26,190 bases of DNA from DATMXS01 sp050260275 (lineage in GTDB: Bacteria > Acidobacteriota > Terriglobia > Bryobacterales > Bryobacteraceae): NCBI GenBank assembly GCA_050260275.1, contig JBLNBX010000137.1, positions 1 through 26,190 of the forward strand. The letters run 5' to 3'. The position numbers and the translations under genes are program-made. Each line of letters opens with the position of its first letter. Position 1 is the first letter of the stretch. This document shows, one piece after another, positions 1 to 6,875 of this stretch. The notes below the pieces were generated by a model. It did no database searches. It was not told the origin of the DNA and was given only the letters and a program-made list of their open reading frames with translations.

Positions 1-31
1 GGCCTGTATCTGATGTGTAGAAACGGGCGAA

Positions 32-53
32 CGTGCGCCGGCCTCGGCGCACG
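32..53 (-). terminator. Possible terminator hairpin after the M16 peptidase gene
   Basis: A perfect 9-bp inverted repeat (positions 32-40 and 45-53) with a 4-nt loop lies 10 nt beyond the stop codon of the M16 peptidase gene. On the minus strand it is not followed by a clear run of T, so it is at best a GC-rich, weak intrinsic terminator. Confidence 0.3.
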
Positions 54-62
54 GCGCCTGCG

Positions 63-2792
63 CTACTGAACCGGGTTGCCGTCGGCGTCGATGTGGTGAA
101 TCTCGCCGAGGCCCAGTTCCTTGATGCCGGGTTCGATCCTGGCCCGGTCGCCCACAATGATCCACACCAGCGCGTCGGGCCGAAGGAGCTTTGCTGCCGC
201 GGTTTCCATGTCGGCGGTAGTCAGTGCGCGGACCTTGCCGGTATAAGTGTCGTAGTAATCATCCGGCAGGTTGTAGCGCACCAGGTCCGCCATGGTGGAC
301 AGGACCTCGCGCTGGGTCTCGCGCGACCCCGGCAAACTGAGCGTAAGGTAATCCTGCGCCATGCGCAGCTCTTCCTGGGTCACGGGCCGGCCCTTGATGA
401 CTCCCTTCAGCTCGTTGAGGATCTCCTGCACCGTCTCCTTCGTCTTGTCGCTCTGCACCGGCGCATACGCGATGAACGGCCGCTGTCCCCGAGCGGCAGA
501 CAGGAAGCTGCGCGCGCCGTAGGACCAGTGCTTGTCCTCGCGGATATTCATGTTGATGCGCGAGGTGAACATGCCGCCGAGCAGCGTGTTGAGCGTCTCG
601 AATGCGATCTCGTCGGGGTTATTCGTGGGCGGAGCGACCTGTGCAGCCAGAACAACGGACTGGATAGCGCCAGGCTTGTCGATCATGTAGACGACGGAAT
701 TCGCTCTGCTATCGACCTGCGCGACGTTCTTCTTTGGCACCTCGCCCGGCTTCCAGCCGGAAAAGAGCCGTTCGAGCTTCGGCGTGATCTCGGCCAGCGT
801 GGTATCGCCAACGATGAGGAGCGTCGCGTTGTTCGGCTTGAACCAGGTCTGGTGGAACTTCACCAGCGATTCGCGCGTGATGCTCTTCACGGTGGCCTCG
901 TACCCGGAGCCGGTCAGCGGCCCGGCATAGGCGTGGCCCTTGCCGTAGATCAGGCCCGCCAGAACCCTAGTGGCCATGGTCATCGGCTCGGATTTCTCCT
1001 GCTGGATGGCGGCCATCTGCCTCTTCTGCTCGCGCTCGAAATCCGCCTGCGGGAACGATGGGTTGAGCACCACGTCCGCCCAGATATCGAGCGACTTATC
1101 GAGGTTCGCTTTGAGCGCGTTGAGCGATACGAACGAGAGGTCCAGGTTGGAGCCGGCCCGAAGGCTCGCGCCGAGCGAGTCCAACTCATCGGAGATCTGC
1201 AGCGATGTCCGCTTCGCCGTGCCCTCGTCTATCATGCTCATGGCCAGTTGGGCGGTTCCGGGCACCGCCAGCGAATCCGCCGCCCAGCCGGCATCCACGA
1301 GCAGGCTCAGGTTTACTACAGGGATCTCATGACGCTGGGCGAGGATGACGTTGAGGCCGTTTGAGAGCTTCGCGCGCTCCAGTTTCGGCAGCTTGGGCGC
1401 CGGCGGCGCGGCCGGCTCCGGCATCTTCGAGCGGTCGGCATCCTCTCCTGAGGCCTTAAGCTCGCCGAACGGTTGCACCTCGAGGATGAACACACCGTCG
1501 GAGAGCCACTTCACAGCGTTGTTCTTCACGTCGGCCGCGGTTGCCGACTGCAGGTTCGCTATCTGCTGCTTGTAGGCGGCGGGATTCCCGGCGAACACCT
1601 CGCCGCGGGCGAGAACGTCCGACTTTCCGCCGAACCCGCCAATGCGCTCGATGCCACGCACGAAGTTTGCATACTCGCGCGTCTTGACGCGCTCCAGTTC
1701 GGCTTCGGTAGGGCCTTCCGCGAGGAACTTCGCCAGTTCCTCGTCGATCGCCTTTTCAACGCGCTCCGCCGGAACGCCGGGGCGCACGTCTGCCATGATC
1801 CAAAACTGCCCGCCTATCTCTCTGGCGCTCTGAAATGCGGTCACATCCTGCGCGATCTGCTCGTCATACACCAGCCGCTTGAAGAGGCGCGAGGTCTTTC
1901 CCTGGCCGAGCACAGCGCCCGCGATATCCAGCAGGTCGCTCTCGCGAGTGAACTCAGGCGGAGTGTTCCAGATCTTCACGATGCGGGTGAGGGGCACGCG
2001 GTCCTGCATGACGCGCCGCTGCGTGCCGGTCATCTTCGCAATCCACGTGGACGGCCTCGCGATGGGCGGCCCCGGAGGGATTGCGCCGAAGTACTTCTCG
2101 ACTTTCGCCTTGGCGGTCTTGGCGTCAATATCGCCAGCGATCACGATGACAGCGTTCGATGGACCGTAGTAGGTCTTGAACCACTCCTGCACATCGGCGA
2201 GCGTGGCGGCCGAAAGATCTTCCATGGACCCGATCACGGTCCACGAATACGGGTGCCCTGCCGGGTAGGTGGCCTCGGCGATGATCTCGTCCATCTTGCC
2301 GTACGGCTCGTTCTCGTACTGGCGTTTTTCGTTCTGGACGACGCCGCGTTGCTCGTCCAGCTTGGCCTGGTCGATCGCGCCAAGCAGATGCCCCATGCGG
2401 TCCGATTCGAGCCACAGTATGGTGTCCAGAGCCGAGGTGGGCACGTTCTGGAAGTAGTTCGTGCGGTCCTCGTTCGTGGTGCCGTTCAGGTTAGTGGCGC
2501 CGAGTCTCTCAACGGCCTTGAAGTAGTCTGTGTTGAAGTGTTCCGAGCCGTTGAACATCAGGTGCTCGAAAAGGTGCGCGAAGCCAGTTCGCCCGCGCTT
2601 CTCGTTCTTCGAGCCGACGTGATACCAGATGTTAACGGCCACGATGGGCGCCTTGTGGTCCTCGTGGACCAGCAGCGTCAGGCCGTTCGGCAACACGAAT
2701 TTCTCGTAAGGGATATCGATGGGCGCGGGAGCCGCGGTAGCCGCTCCTGCAACAAGCGCAAACAGAGGTAGAGCACTGGACGCAAAACGCAT
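63..2792 (-). CDS. Exported two-domain M16 zinc metallopeptidase
   Basis: A 909-residue M16 (pitrilysin/insulinase-type) peptidase. The start at 2792 is chosen because it gives a clean signal peptide (MRFASSALPLFALVAGAATA); the open frame extends further upstream but with low-complexity, unlikely residues. The N-terminal half holds the inverted zinc motif HLFEH at residues 73-77, with the third ligand probably E155 in the V-x-N-E context, followed by ENEPYGKMDE. The C-terminal half (from about residue 475) repeats the M16 fold but lacks HxxEH, as in fused forms where the second half shapes the peptide-binding chamber. It should act in the periplasm or at the outer membrane on short peptides. 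The gap to the upstream rhodanese-like gene is 97 nt, so it may have its own promoter: a TAATCT box lies 10 nt before the ATG and there is no evident Shine-Dalgarno site. Family assignment is firm; substrate is unknown. Confidence 0.93.
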   Translation of the reverse strand: MRFASSALPLFALVAGAATAAPAPIDIPYEKFVLPNGLTLLVHEDHKAPIVAVNIWYHVGSKNEKRGRTGFAHLFEHLMFNGSEHFNTDYFKAVERLGATNLNGTTNEDRTNYFQNVPTSALDTILWLESDRMGHLLGAIDQAKLDEQRGVVQNEKRQYENEPYGKMDEIIAEATYPAGHPYSWTVIGSMEDLSAATLADVQEWFKTYYGPSNAVIVIAGDIDAKTAKAKVEKYFGAIPPGPPIARPSTWIAKMTGTQRRVMQDRVPLTRIVKIWNTPPEFTRESDLLDIAGAVLGQGKTSRLFKRLVYDEQIAQDVTAFQSAREIGGQFWIMADVRPGVPAERVEKAIDEELAKFLAEGPTEAELERVKTREYANFVRGIERIGGFGGKSDVLARGEVFAGNPAAYKQQIANLQSATAADVKNNAVKWLSDGVFILEVQPFGELKASGEDADRSKMPEPAAPPAPKLPKLERAKLSNGLNVILAQRHEIPVVNLSLLVDAGWAADSLAVPGTAQLAMSMIDEGTAKRTSLQISDELDSLGASLRAGSNLDLSFVSLNALKANLDKSLDIWADVVLNPSFPQADFEREQKRQMAAIQQEKSEPMTMATRVLAGLIYGKGHAYAGPLTGSGYEATVKSITRESLVKFHQTWFKPNNATLLIVGDTTLAEITPKLERLFSGWKPGEVPKKNVAQVDSRANSVVYMIDKPGAIQSVVLAAQVAPPTNNPDEIAFETLNTLLGGMFTSRINMNIREDKHWSYGARSFLSAARGQRPFIAYAPVQSDKTKETVQEILNELKGVIKGRPVTQEELRMAQDYLTLSLPGSRETQREVLSTMADLVRYNLPDDYYDTYTGKVRALTTADMETAAAKLLRPDALVWIIVGDRARIEPGIKELGLGEIHHIDADGNPVQ

Positions 2793-2889
2793 AGGTGAGA
2801 CCAGATTACGACAAGTCGCGCGATGGCAGCGATCGCGGGCACGCTGGCCTGGGGTCCCGTGAGCGGCGTCTCGGCTGCCGCCGCCCACG

Positions 2890-3246
2890 CTACTGGCGGT
2901 AGCCGGCGCGCATGGCGCGGCGGTCCAACGGATAGCCCGACAGACGCCACCGCTCGAACCCGCCCTCGAGCACGCGTACGTCGCGGAAGCCGCGCTCCAG
3001 CAAACCCTGAGCGACGCGCATGCTGGCGGCGTCGTCCGCGCCTGCTGCATAGACGACTATGGTGCGGTCGTGAGGCAGGTCGTCGGCGTGCGGCTCGATG
3101 TCGTAGGGCGGAACGCGAACAGCGCGCGGAAGCTTGAAATCGGACTCGGCCCAGGAGCGCGCGTCCCGCGCGTCCGCGAAGGCGATGGGTTCGCCGCGAT
3201 CCATCCGAACCTTGACTTCGTCTGCGGTGATCTTCTCTGCACCCAT
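2890..3246 (-). CDS. Rhodanese-fold protein lacking the catalytic cysteine
   Basis: A 118-residue single-domain rhodanese-like protein. It shows the N-terminal ITADEVKVRM element, the DARD segment (residues 25-28), and the family's C-terminal signature VLEGGFERWRLSGYPL (residues 92-107). The active-site loop follows the strand TIVVY; in active sulfurtransferases the next residue is cysteine, but here it is Ala67 (loop A-A-G-A-D-D-A-A-S), so sulfur transfer by the usual persulfide is not expected. No signal peptide, so probably cytoplasmic; a binding or regulatory role is an inference. Its ATG starts 4 nt after the stop of the zinc-finger microprotein, so the two are probably co-transcribed with the DUF362 gene further upstream. 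Confidence 0.85.
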   Translation of the reverse strand: MGAEKITADEVKVRMDRGEPIAFADARDARSWAESDFKLPRAVRVPPYDIEPHADDLPHDRTIVVYAAGADDAASMRVAQGLLERGFRDVRVLEGGFERWRLSGYPLDRRAMRAGYRQ

Positions 3247-3250
3247 CGCG

Positions 3251-3394
3251 TCACCTCAACGGCTGCCGGATCTGGTCCGGACCCTTGCAGTACTTCTCGT
3301 GCTCGCGAAGGTCCTCTTCGGTGTCGAAGGTGCGGCCACACCGGTCGCACTGGTAAGGCGCCTTGCCCGCAGTGTCGCCCCCAGGTGAGTTCAT
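3251..3394 (-). CDS. 47-residue C2HC zinc-finger microprotein
   Basis: A short gene with strong local support. An AGGAGG Shine-Dalgarno site ends 4 nt before the ATG at 3394, the frame ends in TGA at 3251, and it fits tightly between neighbours: 9 nt after the DUF362 stop and 4 nt before the rhodanese-like start. The protein carries one classical-looking finger, C16-x2-C19-x12-H32-x3-C36, with aromatic and hydrophobic residues at the usual core positions (Y14, F23, L29). The rest is polar and short. Single C2H2/C2HC fingers of this kind occur in small bacterial proteins of unknown function; nucleic-acid or protein binding is possible. Function is unknown, but that it is a real gene is well supported by the ribosome binding site, spacing and motif. 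Confidence 0.82.
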   Translation of the reverse strand: MNSPGGDTAGKAPYQCDRCGRTFDTEEDLREHEKYCKGPDQIRQPLR

Positions 3395-3403
3395 GGATCC
3401 TCC

Positions 3404-4336
3404 TCAGGCGTGTTCGAAAGTAAGTCCACGGCCGTAGACGGCCTTGGTGAAGCGCTCGATGGCCTCGCGCAAGCTCAGCTCGGGAAAACGCATCTGCGAT
3501 GTATCGGTCTGGCCAAGTTCGATCGCGCGAGCTTCCCAAAGATGGCGAACCCCCTGCGGCTCGAAGCCAAGCAGGCGCGCTCCGACGGTATCGGCGGCCA
3601 CGGGATCGGTGCTGGCGATGACGATGCCCGTCTCGACAGCCAACCCGCCCAGCGGACCGGTGCCCACCATCGCAGGGTGCCCGGTGGTGATCGCCAGGTT
3701 CGCCGGGAAGCGGCGCGCCATGGCCACGATGAACGAGTGGATGTCCTGCTCGAAGAAGTTCGGGTGGCGCTGTGCCGAGCGCGGATGGCCGTAGTAACCC
3801 GCGGCGGGGTACGACATCGCGATGTTCTTGAGCGCAAGCGAGACGGTGGCGGTTTCGTGCAGCTTGAGCTGATTCAGCGCGATGAGGCACTCGTACTCGA
3901 GCACGCGCGGGTTGACGTAGACGGTCTTCTGCGGGCCGTCGAAATCGGCCTCGGGCATGTAGTCGAGCGAGACCTCCATGAACGGCGGCCCGTTGTGATC
4001 GAAGAACTCGACCTTTTCCTCCTCGATCACGCGCTTCATGCCCGTTATCCGGAACACCTCCTCTGTCTGCGCCGCTCCGGAGCCTCCGCTCACAACGACG
4101 TGCCTGGGGCGGTATTCCTTTACCTGGCGGATGACGGCACGGAGAGTGTCCGCCTGGGTGACGCCCGTCGTATCTTCGGACGAAGCCCAGGTGTCGTTCG
4201 GCTTGATCGCTACAAGGCGGTCGCGCACTAGCGCATCCAGTGGTATGTGCACGAGCGCCTGGTTGATTGCGGTCTGGATATCCCGGTCCTGGGTGATGGC
4301 GACGGTGGCCACTTCGGTCCCCTCCGATGCGAGCAT
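3404..4336 (-). CDS. DUF362 domain protein
   Basis: A 310-residue protein that matches the DUF362 family over most of its length. Family-like elements seen are the VAIKPN strand (about residues 42-47), the VVVSGGSG segment (about 80-87), the LKLHETATVSLALKN region followed by YPAAGYYGHP, and the ASTDPVAADTVGARLLG block near the C-terminus. Some DUF362 proteins carry ferredoxin-type clusters; none is visible here, and the chemistry of the family is not established. No signal peptide or membrane segment. The ATG overlaps the TGA of the upstream hydrolase gene by one base (TGATG), which indicates translational coupling. Confidence 0.85.
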   Translation of the reverse strand: MLASEGTEVATVAITQDRDIQTAINQALVHIPLDALVRDRLVAIKPNDTWASSEDTTGVTQADTLRAVIRQVKEYRPRHVVVSGGSGAAQTEEVFRITGMKRVIEEEKVEFFDHNGPPFMEVSLDYMPEADFDGPQKTVYVNPRVLEYECLIALNQLKLHETATVSLALKNIAMSYPAAGYYGHPRSAQRHPNFFEQDIHSFIVAMARRFPANLAITTGHPAMVGTGPLGGLAVETGIVIASTDPVAADTVGARLLGFEPQGVRHLWEARAIELGQTDTSQMRFPELSLREAIERFTKAVYGRGLTFEHA

Positions 4337-5013
4337 CAGTCCGGATGAGTGGATCCGGTCAGATGCAACTGGAACCAGTCTCTCGCCAGTGCGGCCACCT
4401 TGTCCAGAGTCCCGGGCTCTTCGAACAGATGCCCCGCGCCGGGGATGATCTCGAGGCGCCGCTCGCAGGTCATCTGCCTGAAGGCGTCACGGTTGAGGCG
4501 GATGACGTCACTGTCATCGGAGCCGACCAGCAGCAGCGACGGCGCGCGGACGCTCCCGAGGGCATCGCCGGCCAGGTCGGGCCTGCCGCCGCGGGAGACA
4601 ACGGCGCGTATCGCTTCCGGCCTGTGGGAGGCCGCGATCAGTGCGGCCGCGGCTCCCGTGCTCGCGCCGAACAGGCCGATGCGCAGGCGCGAGGTGCGCT
4701 CATCCGCTGCCAGCCAGTCCGTGATGTCCACCAAACGTGCCGCGAGCATGCGGATGTCGAAGCGCAGGTGAGCCGTGCGAAGATCCACCTCCTCTTCTTC
4801 GGCTGTGAGCAGGTCCACGAGAAGCGTGGCCAGATCGCCGCGCCGCAGCAAGGCCGCTACGTGGCGGTTACGTGGGCTGAAGCGGCTGGAGCCGCTGCCA
4901 TGCGCGAACAGGACGATGCCCTGCGCGCCTTCGGGAATCGCGAGGTTGCCCTCGAGGACCTGCCGCCCTGCGGGTATGCGTACAAGCGCACCTTCACTCC
5001 GTGGACCTGCCAT
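4336..5013 (-). CDS. Alpha/beta hydrolase, dienelactone-hydrolase-like
   Basis: A 225-residue cytoplasmic alpha/beta hydrolase. Visible elements are the oxyanion-side HGSGSSRFSPRN (H38-N49), the nucleophile elbow G-A-S118-T-G, an acid in the LLVGSDDSDV strand (D166, D167 or D169), and the catalytic histidine in PGAGHLFEEPG (H195). The pattern matches small dienelactone-hydrolase-like esterases. From general knowledge of the family, close relatives are often encoded next to, or fused to, a phosphoribosyltransferase of the type found at 6039-6692, so this cluster appears to hold the unfused version of that pair. The substrate is unknown. The gene overlaps the following DUF362 start by one base. 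Confidence 0.88.
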   Translation of the reverse strand: MAGPRSEGALVRIPAGRQVLEGNLAIPEGAQGIVLFAHGSGSSRFSPRNRHVAALLRRGDLATLLVDLLTAEEEEVDLRTAHLRFDIRMLAARLVDITDWLAADERTSRLRIGLFGASTGAAAALIAASHRPEAIRAVVSRGGRPDLAGDALGSVRAPSLLLVGSDDSDVIRLNRDAFRQMTCERRLEIIPGAGHLFEEPGTLDKVAALARDWFQLHLTGSTHPD

Positions 5014-5044
5014 ATGCCCCTCCGAAATTGAAAGCGTCCGCGGC

Positions 5045-5422
5045 CTAGGCCGCCATGCGCCTGCGCACGCGCGAGATCACCGGAACGAAACCGAAAACGG
5101 TCCGCGTGGAGCGATTGCTTGCTCCGCGCGTGATCATGCCCATGCCGGTGGCGGTCATCGCGGCGCCGAGCAGGCCGCGCCGGCGCATGCCGTAGTAAGT
5201 CAGGGCGCCTCCGATAGCGCCGGCTATGAACCGCGATGCGGGCGTCCAGCGGCCGGTCCACTGCGGCGAGGCCGAAGCCCGCTGCCGCAGGTCGGTCCAG
5301 CGCTCGACGCGCCCGTAGCGGTCCAGGAGATCCTTCGCTTTCTCGCGGCGGTGCCGGTCGCCCAGCGCATATCCGGCGCCCGCGGCGATCCCCAAAAGCA
5401 TTGCTGCCGTTCTCTTTCTCAT
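5045..5422 (-). CDS. Small glycine-rich inner-membrane protein
   Basis: A 125-residue basic protein. A short N-terminal hydrophobic segment (residues 7-21) is followed by a charged region, then two closely spaced glycine/alanine-rich hydrophobic stretches (about residues 63-78 and 83-99) of the form RFIAGAIGGALTYYGMRRRG and LLGAAMTATGMGMITRG. This pattern resembles the short YgaP-like/DUF2892-type membrane unit that also precedes SRPBCC domains in some proteins, but no SRPBCC domain follows. The C-terminal tail is arginine-rich and probably cytoplasmic. A purine-rich AAAGGGGG stretch lies about 8 nt before the ATG. Function unknown; its place between DUF5335 and hydrolase genes suggests the same, possibly stress-related, cluster. 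Confidence 0.7.
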   Translation of the reverse strand: MRKRTAAMLLGIAAGAGYALGDRHRREKAKDLLDRYGRVERWTDLRQRASASPQWTGRWTPASRFIAGAIGGALTYYGMRRRGLLGAAMTATGMGMITRGASNRSTRTVFGFVPVISRVRRRMAA

Positions 5423-5457
5423 CGTCGCATCCCCCTTTGATGGATCATCGTCTGACT

Positions 5458-5817
5458 TCAGGGCGCCGTGCCTTCCGGAGCCACAGGCGGCCGGAAATGC
5501 ATCAGCGTCCTCTCGCCACCGGCGGTCTCGATATCGAGAACGCGGAGGCGGCCCTCGGAATCCTCGCCGTACACGACGCGCCCGGCGCCGTAGATAGTGT
5601 GCTCGACGCGGCTCATCGCGTCCCCCAGCGTTATAGTGACCGCCTCCGGGTCATCGCGGGCCGGCGCGACGGAGATCAGCCGCAGCGGTGTCTCCTCGTT
5701 GTCGGGTGCTGGGTCGCGGCCGAGCAACTCGAGGGTGGCGAACCAGCCTTCGTGCTGTTCTGTAAACGAGTTGAAGAACCTGCTCCACTCGCTCCGCGGT
5801 ATCTCCCTCGATGCCAC
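5458..5817 (-). CDS. DUF5335 family protein
   Basis: A 119-residue soluble protein that resembles the DUF5335 family: an N-terminal REIPRSEWSRFFNSFTEQHEG element, then WFATLELLGRD, and a small beta-rich body. The start is a GTG at 5817, with a GGGAG stretch about 8 nt upstream; no better ATG is available. Family members are short cytoplasmic proteins of unknown function that, from general knowledge, often sit near universal-stress, PRTase and hydrolase genes, as here. Family call is from motif recognition and is moderately sure; no biochemical role can be assigned. Confidence 0.78.
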   Translation of the reverse strand: MASREIPRSEWSRFFNSFTEQHEGWFATLELLGRDPAPDNEETPLRLISVAPARDDPEAVTITLGDAMSRVEHTIYGAGRVVYGEDSEGRLRVLDIETAGGERTLMHFRPPVAPEGTAP

Positions 5818-5820
5818 CTT

Positions 5821-6042
5821 TCAATCTCCCAGCGGGTACATCCCGGTCAGACCCATGCCCCAGCCTGCGATCCGCTCAAGCGGAACCACACGCCCGCGTC
5901 CCATCGATGTGTGTGGACGGCGTCGAACCGGCGGGCCGGATTCGCGCCGGCACGGTTCCGGTGCAGGTAGCAAAACGGCCGGTAGTGGGCTTAGGCGCCA
6001 TCGAGGGGTCACGGAGCTGCGCAGCGCCGGCGGCTCGTTCAT
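5821..6042 (-). CDS. Doubtful 73-residue ORF between PRTase and DUF5335 genes
   Basis: An open frame that starts with an ATG overlapping the PRTase stop codon (ATGA, four-base overlap) and ends 3 nt before the GTG of the DUF5335 gene. The position is exactly that of a translationally coupled gene. The protein, however, is proline- and arginine-rich with no recognisable domain, which is common for chance frames in GC-rich DNA. The alternative is that this roughly 220-bp stretch is non-coding spacer or the remains of a lost gene. Included because of its geometry; not recognised. Confidence 0.25.
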   Translation of the reverse strand: MNEPPALRSSVTPRWRLSPLPAVLLPAPEPCRRESGPPVRRRPHTSMGRGRVVPLERIAGWGMGLTGMYPLGD

Positions 6043-6692
6043 GACGCGGTCCGTGCAAAGCCTGCGAGCAGACGCCGGATCTCCTCGTCCGTGGTCTGCC
6101 GGAAATCGTCATACCAGGCGCCGACTGCGAAGAAGTGCTCCGGAGTCTCGGCGCAGATAATCTCATCCACTTCGTTCCCGACGGCGCGGCAGGTTGACGC
6201 GGCGGCTACTGGCACGGCGACTACTATCCTGGCGGCGTTCTGTGTTCTCAGCGCCGCAACCGCCGCGCGCATCGTCGAACCGGTGGCGAGGCCGTCATCT
6301 ACGAGAATCACCACGCGGCCGGACACATCCGGAGCGGGCCGGCCCTGCCTGTAAAGCGCCTCGCGGCGATCGATCTCGGCCTTTTCGCGGGCCGTTACGC
6401 GCTCTATCACCTCCGGCGAGACGCCGAAGTCGCTGACCACCTCGTCATTGAGTACCCGCACGCCGCCGCTTGCGATGGCGCCCATCGCAAGCTCCTCGTG
6501 GCCAGGCAGGCCCAGCTTGCGAACCAGGAAGACATCCAGCGGCGAGTTCAGCGCGCGCGCGACCTCGTATGCGACCGGCACTCCGCCGCGCGGCAGGCCC
6601 AACACGATGACGTCGTTCCGCCCGGCGTAATGCATCAGCCTGCGGGCAAGCTGCGCGCCGGCATCGGAACGGTCGCGATACGGCAAGGGCAT
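6039..6692 (-). CDS. Phosphoribosyltransferase family protein
   Basis: A 217-residue type-I PRTase-fold protein. The PRPP-binding signature is clear: VVILVDDGLATGSTMRAA, with the DDGLATGST core at residues 132-140. The upstream LGLPRGGVPVAYEVA (residues 31-45) holds the family's pyrophosphate-side loop, and VRKLGLPGHEELAMGAI is typical of this subgroup. The nucleobase, if any, is unknown; such proteins are annotated only as putative PRTases and are often fused to dienelactone-hydrolase domains. The start at 6692 is preferred because GGAAGGGGG lies about 8 nt upstream; a TTG start at 6713 is the alternative. It is the first gene of the minus-strand cluster that includes a matching hydrolase at 4336-5013. 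Confidence 0.9.
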   Translation of the reverse strand: MPLPYRDRSDAGAQLARRLMHYAGRNDVIVLGLPRGGVPVAYEVARALNSPLDVFLVRKLGLPGHEELAMGAIASGGVRVLNDEVVSDFGVSPEVIERVTAREKAEIDRREALYRQGRPAPDVSGRVVILVDDGLATGSTMRAAVAALRTQNAARIVVAVPVAAASTCRAVGNEVDEIICAETPEHFFAVGAWYDDFRQTTDEEIRRLLAGFARTAS

Positions 6693-6875
6693 CCCAGCGC
6701 CCCCTTCCAGCAAGACGGCATGCCGGTACAGGCCGTTTCACGCCGTGCGCCCGGGCGAGAGCTGCGCGGCGATTGCCGTTGTGAAGAGCCGCCCGAAGCT
6801 GTTCGTCATCGACAGGCAGGTCGTCAACAGCCGTGGATCACGTGCTGTTCTCTACCGCTCTGAAGAGATGCACGC

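Noticed and set aside
33..2771. Two long plus-strand frames (33-1364 and 1473-2771) opposite the M16 gene
   Set aside because: They are in GC-rich antisense of a convincingly homologous gene, have Arg/His/Leu/Gly-biased composition, and show no domain.
4200..5100. Fusion of PRTase and hydrolase as a single polypeptide
   Set aside because: The two genes are about 1 kb apart with intact starts and stops and two intervening genes; only the pairing is suggestive.
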